DNA of 64,000 nucleotides from Pseudomonas fluorescens HK44 (GTDB lineage: Bacteria; Pseudomonadota; Gammaproteobacteria; Pseudomonadales; Pseudomonadaceae), in NCBI RefSeq assembly GCF_000217955.3, contig NZ_AFOY02000008.1:124001-188000 (forward strand). The letters are read 5' to 3'. Numbering within the stretch: the stretch's first letter is position 1; each line of letters opens with the position of its first letter. A program made the translations under genes and the position numbers. The notes beneath the pieces are model-generated. The model was given only the letters and a program-made list of their open reading frames with translations, had not been told where the DNA came from and did not search any database. This document shows, in pieces, positions 1 through 9,442 of the stretch.

Positions 1-546
1 CCGATGAAAGGCCGGCGGTTGGCCGGGTTGGGTGCGGGTGCCTTCGGGAAAGATGATCAGGGTCTGGTCGCTTTTCAGCGCGTCGGCCGCGGCGTCGAGC
101 ATCTCCATGCTGCCGTCGTTGCTGATGTATTTTGTGCGGCGTAGCGGACCGCGAGTGAAGGGGTTTTCCCAAAGGGTTTTCTTGACCACGCAGTTGGCGT
201 GGGGCACCAGACCGATCAGGAACACGACATCGATCAACGAGGGATGATTGGCGATGATCATTTGCCCCGGGCGCCCGAGTTTTTCTGCACCCTGGATGTC
301 GTAGGTCAGCACGCCCGAGCGGGCCATGAATCGGACAAAAAACCAGAATATCCGGCTGACGGTATAGCGTGCCCGTTGCCGATGGGTCTGGACATCGCCT
401 GGCAGACAGCTCAACAGCGGCAAAACCATCAATCGCAGGCACAGCGCGCCCAACCCGAAGAGGGCGAAGCTTGCGGCAGTGGCCAGCAGGCGCCAGTAAT
501 AGGCGTCGCGGTTTTTATCGGTTACTGGTTGCGTTGCCAGGTCCAT
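1..546 (-). CDS. Lysophospholipid acyltransferase (PlsC family), cut by window edge
   Basis: Membrane acyltransferase of the 1-acylglycerol-3-phosphate acyltransferase family, which moves an acyl group from acyl-ACP or acyl-CoA to a lysolipid. Visible in the translation are a hydrophobic segment near residues 19-45, the catalytic H(X)4D motif inside NHPSLID and the substrate motif FPEGTR close to the window edge. The C-terminus lies outside the window. The ATG at 546 overlaps the 3' end of the upstream chain length factor gene by 25 bases, so the two are probably translated together. The pairing with a chain length factor is typical of aryl polyene and xanthomonadin clusters, where such an enzyme is thought to attach the polyene to a lipid. 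The family call is firm; the pathway is inferred from the neighbour. Confidence 0.85.
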   Translation of the reverse strand, partial: MDLATQPVTDKNRDAYYWRLLATAASFALFGLGALCLRLMVLPLLSCLPGDVQTHRQRARYTVSRIFWFFVRFMARSGVLTYDIQGAEKLGRPGQMIIANHPSLIDVVFLIGLVPHANCVVKKTLWENPFTRGPLRRTKYISNDGSMEMLDAAADALKSDQTLIIFPEGTRTQPGQPPAFHR

Positions 547-1241
547 ACACGATTTTTCCAGGCATGTTGGCAGGTGGTCTGCTGGCCGAGCAGCGTACTC
601 AACAGATTCAGCGCATGGGGCCAATGCGGGTTGGACAACGTATCCGTGGTGCTGTTCAGAGACAGCTGCCATTGATTTCCGGGCGTGATCAGCAGGCCGA
701 CCGCATACGGGAACGGCACATCGTCGATCCAGGTCGAGTAGGCTTGCGGCGGTTGTTCTTCGGTGATCACCAGCAGTACCGCCGACGCGCCTTCTTCAAG
801 CAACGCCGCAGCCTCTAGCATGCCGTGTTCAAGCCCATCGCCGGCTGCGGCGAGGGCGGTCATTTCGCTGGTTTCGCCACGCATGATCGACCACAGGCCG
901 ATGACGGCGTTGTGCACCGACAGACTGAACTGAGTCGGCGACAGCGGCTGATCGGCGGCCAGATCGTTGAGAATTTCGAAGGTGCGCGGGGTTTCGCCGT
1001 GACGAGAAATGAAGACCAACGGTAGCTGTTCGTGACCCTCGGCCAATGGCCAGCCGACACTAAAGGCCATCCGCGCCAGACGGCTGAGTCGCCGACGCTG
1101 CATGGCCGGCAAAAACGATACGTCGGGGGCGGCATCGCTGTTCTCGAGCACGACCGGTTGTCGGCTCCAGGCTTGCCAATCGTCCACGCTTTCGAGCCCA
1201 GGAGCCCAGGCGCGCCATTGGGCGATATTGAATTTGATCAC
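522..1241 (-). CDS. Beta-ketoacyl synthase chain length factor-like protein
   Basis: A 239-residue protein of the short ketosynthase-like family found in aryl polyene, flexirubin and xanthomonadin clusters (the beta-ketoacyl synthase-like N-terminal family). Recognisable parts are the N-terminal AWAPGLESVDDWQAW region, the stretch PAMQRRRLSRLARMA and the segment FSLSVHNAVIGLWSI, which corresponds to the region around the active-site cysteine of true ketosynthases. Here it reads SVHNA, with no cysteine, which fits a partner subunit rather than a catalytic one. It is the first gene of a leftward operon that continues into the acyltransferase and out of the window. The family assignment is good; that it makes an aryl polyene is inference. 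Confidence 0.75.
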   Translation of the reverse strand: MIKFNIAQWRAWAPGLESVDDWQAWSRQPVVLENSDAAPDVSFLPAMQRRRLSRLARMAFSVGWPLAEGHEQLPLVFISRHGETPRTFEILNDLAADQPLSPTQFSLSVHNAVIGLWSIMRGETSEMTALAAAGDGLEHGMLEAAALLEEGASAVLLVITEEQPPQAYSTWIDDVPFPYAVGLLITPGNQWQLSLNSTTDTLSNPHWPHALNLLSTLLGQQTTCQHAWKNRVWTWQRNQ

Positions 1242-1597
1242 TGAAATTCATCCCGCCCCTGCGGGCTTCCTTGACGCGGTGAGTCGATTGACCGACGACA
1301 GACCCAACATGGCGCTACGGCCGAGTGGCGCGCATTATCCCGGTGCGGCGGACTTGTAGCAAATACTGGCCCCATTTTGTTCGGCGTGCCATGCCATTTA
1401 TCCGTGAAAAGATGTCGCTTGGCCATTACTCGGTTTTTACAGACATGTCTGTCAGTTGATTCATCGATCAAAGAGCGAAGCCGGTCGGTTTTTTGCAGCG
1501 ATTGCAGCTGACTGCGTAGTCCGATTACCAATGAGGTAGCGAAGCAGCGGTGTCGGCTACTACACTCGGTCATTCTTTGGTACACGGAGGTTTTGAC
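1242..1597. promoter_or_regulatory. Divergent control region with a perfect 14-bp palindrome
   Basis: This 356-base stretch separates the leftward polyene-type operon from the rightward parA-like gene and should hold both promoters. ACAGACATGTCTGT at 1439-1452 is a perfect palindrome of the kind bound by TetR-family repressors. It lies about 200 bases upstream of the chain length factor start and about 145 upstream of the ParA start. A Shine-Dalgarno CGGAGG lies at 1585-1590 before the ATG at 1598. I could not pick a confident -35/-10 pair, and no RNA gene or extra ORF stands out. Confidence 0.5.
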
Positions 1598-2368
1598 ATG
1601 CGGCGCGTGGTGTTCAATCAGAAAGGCGGTGTGGGCAAATCCAGTATTGCCTGCAATCTGGCGGCGGTCAGCGCCAGCGAGGGCTATCGCACACTGCTGG
1701 TGGATCTTGATGCCCAGGCCAACTCCACTCAGTACCTGACGGGTTTGACCGGCAACGACATCCCGATGGGCATCGCCGACTTCTTCAAGCAAACCCTGTC
1801 GTCGGGGCCGTTCTCAAAGAAAAACCAGGTCGATATCTACGAAACCCCGTTCGACAACCTGCACGTGGTCACCGCCACGGCCGAGCTGGCCGACCTGCAG
1901 CCCAAGCTTGAGGCCAAACACAAGATCAACAAACTGCGCAAACTGCTCGACGAACTGGCCGAAGACTACGACCGGATCTACCTCGACACCCCGCCAGCGT
2001 TGAACTTCTATGCGGTTTCAGCGTTGATTGCCGCCGATCGCGTGCTGATTCCCTTCGACTGCGACAGCTTCTCACGTCAGGCGCTATACGGCCTGCTGGC
2101 GGAAATCGAAGAACTGAAGGAAGACCACAACGAAGAGCTGCAAGTCGAAGGCATCGTGGTCAACCAGTTCCAGGCCCGCGCGAGCCTGCCACAGCAGATG
2201 CTCGACGAACTGATCGCCGAAGGCCTGCCGGTGCTACCGGTGTACCTGGCCAGCTCGGTGCGCATGCGCGAATCCCACCAGGCCAACATGCCGCTGATCC
2301 ACCTCGATCCCCGGCACAAACTGACCCAACAGTTCGTCGAACTGCACAACCTGCTGGAAAACACCTGA
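1598..2368 (+). CDS. Orphan ParA/MinD-family ATPase
   Basis: A 256-residue P-loop ATPase of the ParA/Soj group. The deviant Walker A motif KGGVGKS is at residues 8-14, followed by VDLDAQANS (Walker A') and YLDTPPA (Walker B). Family members form ATP-dependent dimers that bind DNA nonspecifically and position cargo such as chromosome origins, plasmids or protein clusters. No parB, parS-like repeat or cargo gene is adjacent, so the cargo is unknown. The ATG at 1598 follows a CGGAGG at good spacing; an in-frame ATG further upstream would add 16 residues unlike the family. The N-terminus starts directly with the ATPase fold and has no HTH domain. The gene is followed by a REP-type repeat and then the convergent trxC. 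Confidence 0.85.
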   Translation: MRRVVFNQKGGVGKSSIACNLAAVSASEGYRTLLVDLDAQANSTQYLTGLTGNDIPMGIADFFKQTLSSGPFSKKNQVDIYETPFDNLHVVTATAELADLQPKLEAKHKINKLRKLLDELAEDYDRIYLDTPPALNFYAVSALIAADRVLIPFDCDSFSRQALYGLLAEIEELKEDHNEELQVEGIVVNQFQARASLPQQMLDELIAEGLPVLPVYLASSVRMRESHQANMPLIHLDPRHKLTQQFVELHNLLENT

Positions 2369-2392
2369 TTCCTACAGGCAACACAAAACCCA

Positions 2393-2475
2393 TGTGGGAG
2401 CGAGCCTGCTCGCGATAGCGGCCTGACAGCCAACATTTACATTCAATGTCACACTGTCATCGCGAGCAGGCGAAC
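2393..2475. repeat. REP-type inverted repeat pair
   Basis: TGTGGGAGCGAGCCTGCTCGCGATAG at about 2394-2419 is the classic fluorescens-group REP unit. An inverted partial copy (ATCGCGAGCAGGCG) lies at 2459-2472. The pair sits between the convergent parA-like gene and trxC. Such REP doublets are mobilised by RAYT transposases encoded elsewhere; none is in this window. Confidence 0.8.
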
Positions 2476-2524
2476 GTCGCCCGGCTCTTCCCGCATTTAG
2501 TTCAGGGTGACTTTGAGGTCGTCG

Positions 2525-2959
2525 TCAGATCCCCTGACTACGCAACCAGCTCATCAACTGCGGCAACGGAAACGCCCCGCTTTGACGCGCCACTTCCCGG
2601 CCGTTCTTGAACAGAATCAAACTCGGAATCGAACGAATCCCCAGCTGCGCCGACAACTGCTGATTCGCCTCACTGTCCAGCTTGGCCAACCGACACTTGC
2701 CCGCTAACTGCCCTGCCGCCTGCTCAAACACCGGCGCAAACGACTTGCACGGCCCACACCAATCCGCCCACACATCCACCAGCAACGGCAGATCACCCTT
2801 GATCTGGCTGGCGTAATCGCCTTGTGTCAGCTCGAAGGGTTTGTTCAGCAGGACGTCGGATTTGCAGCGCCCGCACTTGGGATGATCGCCCAAGCGCTCA
2901 GCGGGGATGCGGTTGAGGCCGTTGCAGTGGGGGCAGGGGATCAACAGGGGTTCAGACAT
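2525..2959 (-). CDS. trxC: Thioredoxin 2 (TrxC)
   Basis: Cytoplasmic thiol-disulfide reductase of 144 residues. The N-terminal zinc module is visible as CPHC (residues 9-12) and CGRC (29-32), followed by a thioredoxin fold with the active site WCGPC (67-71) and the cis-proline segment IPSL near residue 111. The zinc module separates TrxC from TrxA and in E. coli is linked to redox tuning and OxyR-regulated oxidative stress defence. The start was set at the ATG at 2959 because the zinc module begins there. The reading frame stays open further upstream into non-homologous sequence, which includes a remnant of another gene. Length and motifs match the family well. Confidence 0.93.
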   Translation of the reverse strand: MSEPLLIPCPHCNGLNRIPAERLGDHPKCGRCKSDVLLNKPFELTQGDYASQIKGDLPLLVDVWADWCGPCKSFAPVFEQAAGQLAGKCRLAKLDSEANQQLSAQLGIRSIPSLILFKNGREVARQSGAFPLPQLMSWLRSQGI

Positions 2960-3039
2960 GAAGGGGCTCCGCAAAGTGGGCAATGCAACCAATCTGGAGC
3001 CGAGGCCATGGATTATCAAGGCGGGCAGACGTAAGCGAA

Positions 3040-3069
3040 AATATGGGCGACCCCAAGGTCGCCCATATT
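3040..3069. terminator. Perfect 13-bp hairpin between trxC and a gene remnant
   Basis: AATATGGGCGACC and GGTCGCCCATATT form a perfect 13-bp stem with a 4-base loop (CCAA). It sits upstream of trxC and downstream of the leftward remnant at 3094-3226, so it may have been that gene's terminator. There is no long T-run, so intrinsic termination is a guess; a protein-binding palindrome is the alternative. Confidence 0.5.
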
Positions 3070-3093
3070 CATTACGCCGAAACCTGCGCCCGC

Positions 3094-3226
3094 AAGCGTC
3101 GCCCTGGATGTCGTCGCGCAGGGCGAAGGTTTCCAGCAGTTGGGTGGCGCTGCGGATGCGCAAGGCGGCTGTTTCGTGCAGCACGTCGAGCGGGGTTACG
3201 GTGTCGATCAGCAGGGAAGGGACGTT
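3094..3226 (-). pseudogene. Remnant of a DUF3077-type gene
   Basis: On the minus strand about 43 codons read PSLLIDTVTPLDVLHETAAL and then RIRSATQLLETFALRDDI. This aligns closely with the middle of the intact protein at 31349-31672 (PTLFVDTHAPLDILHDAAGY, RIRAVTQVLENLAMRGEI). Beyond these residues both ends run into unrelated sequence, the frame fuses artificially to trxC, and there is no start with a ribosome binding site. It is most simply a decayed paralogue. It also lacks the structured leader found before the intact copy. The similarity was judged by eye. Confidence 0.6.
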
Positions 3227-3382
3227 GCAGTCCAGGCCGGCGCGAACACCCGTTGTTCCTCGTGCAGTGCTGCGGCATCCATCGATACCCGTTTGGGCGA
3301 TCAACGAGCGCAAGAATTCTTGGGTGACGCAAACAACATCGACCAGCAGAGCTGGCCGATGTTTTGTAGCGGTCGGCCAGAC

Positions 3383-3901
3383 TTAGCCTGTGACCGGGGA
3401 ACGCCAGTCATCGGAACCCGAAGTACCGGATACTTCGTGGGTCCAGGTGATTTTGCGGTAGGTGAACTCTACGTCTTCCAGGTGAGTGAAGTGCGAGTTC
3501 GACGGGTCTTGGCAGTTGTGCATGTAGTCTTTGATGTCGACGATGATCGCGTCTTCAAGCTTGGTGGTGAAGTAGTGTTCCTGAGTGCCGGCAGCCGAAG
3601 TGCGGTACCACTGGATGGTGATTTCGGTCAGGCGCTCGCCGGAAGTCAGAGCCGCCAGCAGCAGTGGCGAGGACTTGTCGAACACTTTGGTGATTTTCAC
3701 TGGCTTGTGAACGCGCTGGCTGGTTGGCTGGCCAGACTGCGGGTCACGCGGGATGATCACTTCGTGGCTGAAACCCTGAACCATGACCTGGTCTTCGTGA
3801 CCTTCCTGATAGGTGTTGCCAACCGAATCAGCGGTGAATGCACCGGCGGTGATCAGACCTTGTTTGGTGCCAGTGATGGACATATACGCTGGTATAGCCA
3901 T
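3383..3901 (-). CDS. hcp: Type VI secretion tube protein Hcp (orphan)
   Basis: A 172-residue Hcp of the kind that stacks as hexameric rings to form the inner tube of the type VI secretion system and is itself exported. Family features are the N-terminal YMSITGTKQGLITAGAF, GHEDQVMVQGFSHEV, the conserved TSQRVHKPVKITK segment and the C-terminal SGTSGSDDWRSP. Length and sequence pattern resemble the 172-residue HcpA/Hcp2 type rather than 162-residue Hcp1. The ATG at 3901 is preceded by AAGGAAAG at good spacing. No sheath, baseplate or ATPase genes are nearby, so it must serve a system encoded elsewhere. The vgrG island lies 19 kb to the right. A strong sigma-54 promoter candidate lies upstream. 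Confidence 0.95.
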   Translation of the reverse strand: MAIPAYMSITGTKQGLITAGAFTADSVGNTYQEGHEDQVMVQGFSHEVIIPRDPQSGQPTSQRVHKPVKITKVFDKSSPLLLAALTSGERLTEITIQWYRTSAAGTQEHYFTTKLEDAIIVDIKDYMHNCQDPSNSHFTHLEDVEFTYRKITWTHEVSGTSGSDDWRSPVTG

Positions 3902-3970
3902 GGATGCTTTCCTTGCTAAATAAATGAGGGGGCCCGGGAGGCGAGATCGCCCGGTGGGTGCCTGACTGTC

Positions 3971-3986
3971 ATCAAGGTGCGTGCCA
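3971..3986 (-). promoter_or_regulatory. Candidate sigma-54 (RpoN) promoter of hcp
   Basis: Read on the minus strand, 3986 to 3971 is TGGCACGCACCTTGAT. The -24 element TGGCACG is perfect. The -12 element TTGAT matches the TTGCW consensus except for one base, at the standard spacing of four bases. It lies 70-85 bases upstream of the hcp start. RpoN control of orphan hcp and vgrG genes is known in several Pseudomonas and Vibrio species, so the placement makes sense. Confidence 0.65.
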
Positions 3987-4060
3987 GGTTGTGTCTGGCC
4001 CTTTAAAAACAGTGGGTTAGATATTTTTCGAGGCGAGGCAAGGGGGTATTCAAGGGCCGG

Positions 4061-4184
4061 GTGCGCAAGAAGTTGCACAGTGCTGCGCAACTTCTTGCGC
4101 ACTTGACTACAGGCCTTGTGTGACATGGCCTAGAGCAGGACAGGGTGGTGTTTTTAGGTCGGTGAGTGCGCAACTTCTTGCGCA
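4061..4184. repeat. Three copies of a GCGCAA-N4-TTGCGC palindrome
   Basis: GCGCAACTTCTTGCGC occurs at 4087-4100 with flanking bases and again at 4168-4183. An inverted, slightly broken copy (GTGCGCAAGAAGTTGC) lies at 4061-4076. The first two form a 16-bp inverted repeat with a 10-base loop. Each unit is itself a palindrome with 6-bp arms, as expected of operators for a dimeric regulator. They lie 160-285 bases upstream of hcp and in front of an HTH antitoxin-like remnant. The rest of the 3902-4352 gap, apart from the sigma-54 site, shows nothing clear. Confidence 0.6.
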
Positions 4185-4352
4185 TCATGGCTATGTGTGA
4201 CTGCTTGTCGCGCATGGCTTTAGAACCGTCGTAGGCGACATGCTGGAAAAAATGCTCACATTTTCGCCAATGCCAAAGGGGATCGCGTATCCAGGCCGAT
4301 AGAGCGCATCGAACGCTGCACCGCTGGTCCGCCAGCACGTATAGCAAGTTGC

Positions 4353-4532
4353 GATATACATGATGCGCTGCGCTACATGATGCGCGAAACCGGCTTGAGT
4401 CAGAGCGACCTGCCGGGTGTGGGCGCGCAATCGGTGGTATCGGAAATCCTGAGCGGCAAGCGCCAGCTCAACCTGCGGCAGATCCGCTGGTTGGCCGAGC
4501 GCTTCGGTGTGTCGGTGGAAACCTTCATCTGA
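4353..4532 (+). pseudogene. C-terminal remnant of a HigA-like HTH antitoxin
   Basis: The frame ending at 4532 encodes DIHDALRYMMRETGLSQSDL and then PGVGAQSVVSEILSGKRQLN and LRQIRWLAERFGVSVETFI. This is the helix-turn-helix and C-terminal end of HigA-type antitoxins. The frame is open back to 4224, but the upstream part does not resemble the family and no start with a ribosome binding site is present. The first ATG is at 4377. It looks truncated at the 5' end. No HigB or RelE toxin is evident beside it. It ends seven bases from the convergent selO stop. A short functional DNA-binding protein from the ATG at 4377 (51 residues) cannot be ruled out. Confidence 0.55.
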
Positions 4533-4538
4533 CCGCCC

Positions 4539-6035
<1,497 letters not shown>

Positions 6036-6060
6036 CTAGGGAATGGCGCGTGGCGTCCAG

Positions 6061-9000
6061 TCAGTCGAGATGCACCGACGGTGGCTCGGGTGGGGTCTTG
6101 CCTTTATCGGGAGACATGGAGGGTTTGACCGCATCGCTGGTCAGCAACAGCTGTTCCTGGCCTGTCAGGTTTTTCAGGTGGATATCTACCTGACGGAAAG
6201 CGATGTTGATGTTGTGCTTTTTGAACTCGCTGTTGATAAACCGGTTGATTTCATCGAGTGCCGGGTTACGGTCGCCGAGGTCACGGACATGAATACGCAG
6301 CTCGTGGTCCAGGGTGCTTTCACCAAAGTTCAGGAAGTACACCGAGGGTGAAGGGTCCTTCAGCACACGCGGGTTTTCCATGGCCGCTCTGAGCAGCAGG
6401 GTGCGTACCAGCTCCAGATCCGAATCGTAGCCGACGCCCAGCTTGAGGGTTACCCGGGTTACGGTGTCGGTCAGCGACCAGTTGATCAGTTGCCCGGTGA
6501 TGAACGTCTTGTTCGGGACAATGATGTCCTTGCGGTCGAAGTCGGTGATGGTGGTGGCACGGATGCGGATTTTGCTCACCGTGCCCGACAGGTTGCCGAT
6601 GGTGATCGTGTCGCCGATCCGGACCGGGCGCTCGAACAGGATCATGATCCCGGAGATGAAGTTGGCGAAGATCTCCTGCATACCGAAACCCAGACCGACC
6701 GAGAGCGCGGCCACCAGCCATTGCAGTTTGTCCCAGCTCACACCGAGGGTCGACAGGGTGGAAACAAAACCTACACCGGCAATCACATAGGTCAGCAGGG
6801 TGGTCGTGGCGTAGGCACTGCCCTGAGCCAGGTCGAGCTTGGACAGCACCAGCACCTCGAGCAACCCCGGCAGGTTTCGCGCCAGGGCCACGGTAATACC
6901 GATGATGATCAACGCACCGAGCATGTCGCCGATGCTGATCGGCACCATGCTCATGTTGGCACCGACGCCGCTGGTGTATTCGTACAACGTGATGTTGTCG
7001 AGGTACGAGAACACCGAGATCAGGTCTTTCCAGACCCAATACAACGCCGCGATGAAGCCGCCGAGCAAGGCCAGACGGATCAGGCGCAGGGACTGTTCGT
7101 TGACTTTCTCGATGTCCAGTGTCGGCTCTTCGACGACCGCTTCACCGTCGCCGGCTTCTTTGGCGGCCTGGCGTTTGGTCAGGGCGCGCTGGTAGGCCAG
7201 GCGCCGCGCCGCGACGGCCAGACCGCGCACAAAAGTGGCTTCAATGATCAGCCAGAACATCAGCAGGTACAGGGTGTTGATCAACCGGTCGCTGAGTTTC
7301 AGTGCGGTGTAGAAGTAGCCAAAGCACACGGCGATAAACAAGGCGATCGGCAGCACAGTGAATAGAACGCCGACCGCTTTGCGAAACAGGGAGGCGCTGT
7401 TATGGGTCGGACTGTTGATCAGCAGGCGGCTGAGCAACCAGGCCATCAAGGCGTAGCAGGTCAGCACCACGGCGATGCCGATTACGTCGTCCGTCAGGGC
7501 CGCCGGTTGCAATTCGGCAACCGCCACCACGGCGACCAGCGCCAGCACGACCAGACCCAGGCGACGGATCCAGCCGCGGAGGAATTCCACCTGCGGTCTT
7601 TCCCAGCGAAAGTGCAGTTGCGCCACGCCACCCGGTGCCAGGATCCGGTACGCGGTGTAGAACACCAGCCACGCCTGGGCAATTTGCAACAGGGCGGCGC
7701 CCAGGTTGGCGTTTTGCCCGCGGGCGTCGATCTGCAAGGCGAAACCGCACAGGGCCAGCGCCAGTGACACCGGCATCGCCAGCAGCACGTTGATCAGGAT
7801 CGCCTGCGGTGTGTGCCATTGACTGTCGCGTTTGAAGTGACCGATGTCCTGATGCACCTTGTTCAGTCGTGCATAGAGGTATTTGCGCCGCCAGACCAGG
7901 AAGCCGATCAGCAGCACCAGCGGCAGAAACAGCAGTGGCCGCTGGGTTAGCCCGTCGGCCAGCTCGCTCAGGCTCGAAGCCCACGGCAGAGTGACGACCT
8001 GTTTCTCCAGTCGGTCCGGCACGCCGCGCATCCATTCGAAGTCCAGCGGCTTGTTGCTGGGAATCCAGAACATCTGTTCGTCGAGGGTCGCGCGCAGGTT
8101 CTGAGCGGTAGTGAGCAGTTGTTTCTGGTTCAGTTGCAGGGTGATGGATTCGTTGAGCAGCGCACTCAGTTCGCGGCTCAGGCGCTCCAGCAGGTCGGCG
8201 CGGGTGACAGCCAGGTCCAACAGGTTCTTGCGCAGTTGCGGGGTGACCTGATCGGGTGGCTGGCTCGCCAGCAAGTTATCCACATAGGCGCCGGGTGTGC
8301 TGATCAGTTCGCGTTGTTGATTGACCTCGAACTGGTACAGGCGAATGTCGGCGATGTCGTTGGCCAGGTTCCGATCAAGCGTGAGCCGTGGCAAGGCCTG
8401 TTTTTGTTTGTAGAGGATCTTGGACAGCAACAGACTGCCCTTGAGCACGCTGATCTGCTCGTCCAGCGCAGCGTCGCTTTGGGTCACGCTGTCGAGTTGC
8501 TGCTTGGTCTGCAGATTCTGCTGGGTCAGCTCGTTGAGACGGTCGGTGCTTTTGAGCAGGTAGTCGGAGAGCTTCAGGTTGGCGGCGCTTTCGGTGGCCA
8601 GCAGATTGCTGCCGCCAGCCTTTTGCGCTTCGATCGATTGCTGGGTCACCGTCTGTTGAGACTGGGCCAGGCGCTTTTGGTTGATCAGGGTTTGCAGGTC
8701 CTGGATCTCCCGCTCCATGCGTGCGGTTTTTTCCAGCAGCAAGTCGTGTTGGCTGTTGCCCAGGTCCTGCAGTTGACTGTTGCCAGCCAGTTCCTGACGA
8801 CGCAGCGGGATCAACGCATTCAACGCGGCCAGCTCGGCGTTGAGTGTGTCGCGTTGTTCATTCGTCAGGGCTTTGCCGTTGTCTCTGCCCAGCTTGAGGA
8901 TGCCGTTGATTTGCAGGATGCGTGTCTGGCTGGTGCTGATCTCGGCCTGGGCGCGCTCGGGGCGGGTCTGGGCGGTGATGATCAGGCTGTTGGCGTCGGC

Positions 9001-9408
9001 CAGGGCTTTTTGCAGATCGCTTTGCTGGGTGCTGCGTTCAGTGAGCATCTGCTCGAGTTGTGGCACCGACAGGTTGGCGTAACGTTGCTCGACCGGTACG
9101 GCTTTGCTGGCCTTGAGGCGCTCCAGCTCGCGCTGGTTTTCGATGTTTTGCTTGGGCGCAGTGCTCAATTGCTGCTTGAGGTCGTTCAGGCGCTTTTCGT
9201 AATCGTCCCTGTTGGACAATTGAGTCAGCGTCTGTTGCAGCACCAGTTGCAGGGCCTTTTGATCGGCCTCGGGCAGTTTACGCTCGGCAATCTTGTCCAG
9301 ACTCTTTTGCACGGTCTCGGCGGACGGTGGTTCGGCCGCTTGCAGGGAGCCGACGGAGAGACTGAGCCCGAGCAGGGCAATAGCAAAAAATGAGCGCAGA
9401 GTTGGCAT
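6061..9408 (-). CDS. Large MscS-superfamily mechanosensitive channel (MscK/KefA-like)
   Basis: A 1115-residue inner membrane channel that opens under membrane tension to release solutes on hypo-osmotic shock. A signal peptide (residues 1-24, cut after LQA) is followed by a long periplasmic region to about residue 480 that is rich in coiled-coil heptads (ERLKASK, LEQMLTERST). Then come about ten membrane segments and the C-terminal MscS domain. The pore helix region reads LSVGLGFGMQEIFANFISG, followed by the beta domain with ERPVRIGDTITIGNLSGTV. The ATG at 9408 begins the signal peptide; the frame stays open further upstream, but that part overlaps the antiporter gene in another frame. MscK and MscM (YjeP) share this architecture, so I do not assign a symbol. 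Confidence 0.9.
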   Translation of the reverse strand: MPTLRSFFAIALLGLSLSVGSLQAAEPPSAETVQKSLDKIAERKLPEADQKALQLVLQQTLTQLSNRDDYEKRLNDLKQQLSTAPKQNIENQRELERLKASKAVPVEQRYANLSVPQLEQMLTERSTQQSDLQKALADANSLIITAQTRPERAQAEISTSQTRILQINGILKLGRDNGKALTNEQRDTLNAELAALNALIPLRRQELAGNSQLQDLGNSQHDLLLEKTARMEREIQDLQTLINQKRLAQSQQTVTQQSIEAQKAGGSNLLATESAANLKLSDYLLKSTDRLNELTQQNLQTKQQLDSVTQSDAALDEQISVLKGSLLLSKILYKQKQALPRLTLDRNLANDIADIRLYQFEVNQQRELISTPGAYVDNLLASQPPDQVTPQLRKNLLDLAVTRADLLERLSRELSALLNESITLQLNQKQLLTTAQNLRATLDEQMFWIPSNKPLDFEWMRGVPDRLEKQVVTLPWASSLSELADGLTQRPLLFLPLVLLIGFLVWRRKYLYARLNKVHQDIGHFKRDSQWHTPQAILINVLLAMPVSLALALCGFALQIDARGQNANLGAALLQIAQAWLVFYTAYRILAPGGVAQLHFRWERPQVEFLRGWIRRLGLVVLALVAVVAVAELQPAALTDDVIGIAVVLTCYALMAWLLSRLLINSPTHNSASLFRKAVGVLFTVLPIALFIAVCFGYFYTALKLSDRLINTLYLLMFWLIIEATFVRGLAVAARRLAYQRALTKRQAAKEAGDGEAVVEEPTLDIEKVNEQSLRLIRLALLGGFIAALYWVWKDLISVFSYLDNITLYEYTSGVGANMSMVPISIGDMLGALIIIGITVALARNLPGLLEVLVLSKLDLAQGSAYATTTLLTYVIAGVGFVSTLSTLGVSWDKLQWLVAALSVGLGFGMQEIFANFISGIMILFERPVRIGDTITIGNLSGTVSKIRIRATTITDFDRKDIIVPNKTFITGQLINWSLTDTVTRVTLKLGVGYDSDLELVRTLLLRAAMENPRVLKDPSPSVYFLNFGESTLDHELRIHVRDLGDRNPALDEINRFINSEFKKHNINIAFRQVDIHLKNLTGQEQLLLTSDAVKPSMSPDKGKTPPEPPSVHLD

Positions 9409-9442
9409 AGAGACCGATCGAAAACGTAACGAAAAAAGGAGT

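Noticed and set aside
2525..3313. 262-residue fusion of an N-terminal extension to thioredoxin TrxC
   Set aside because: TrxC is complete from the ATG at 2959. The extension is read-through of a remnant of another gene and a hairpin, not a domain.
3383..3901. Tail-tube-like gene taken as a sign of a prophage
   Set aside because: It is a typical Hcp, and no capsid, portal, terminase, integrase or lysis gene is nearby.
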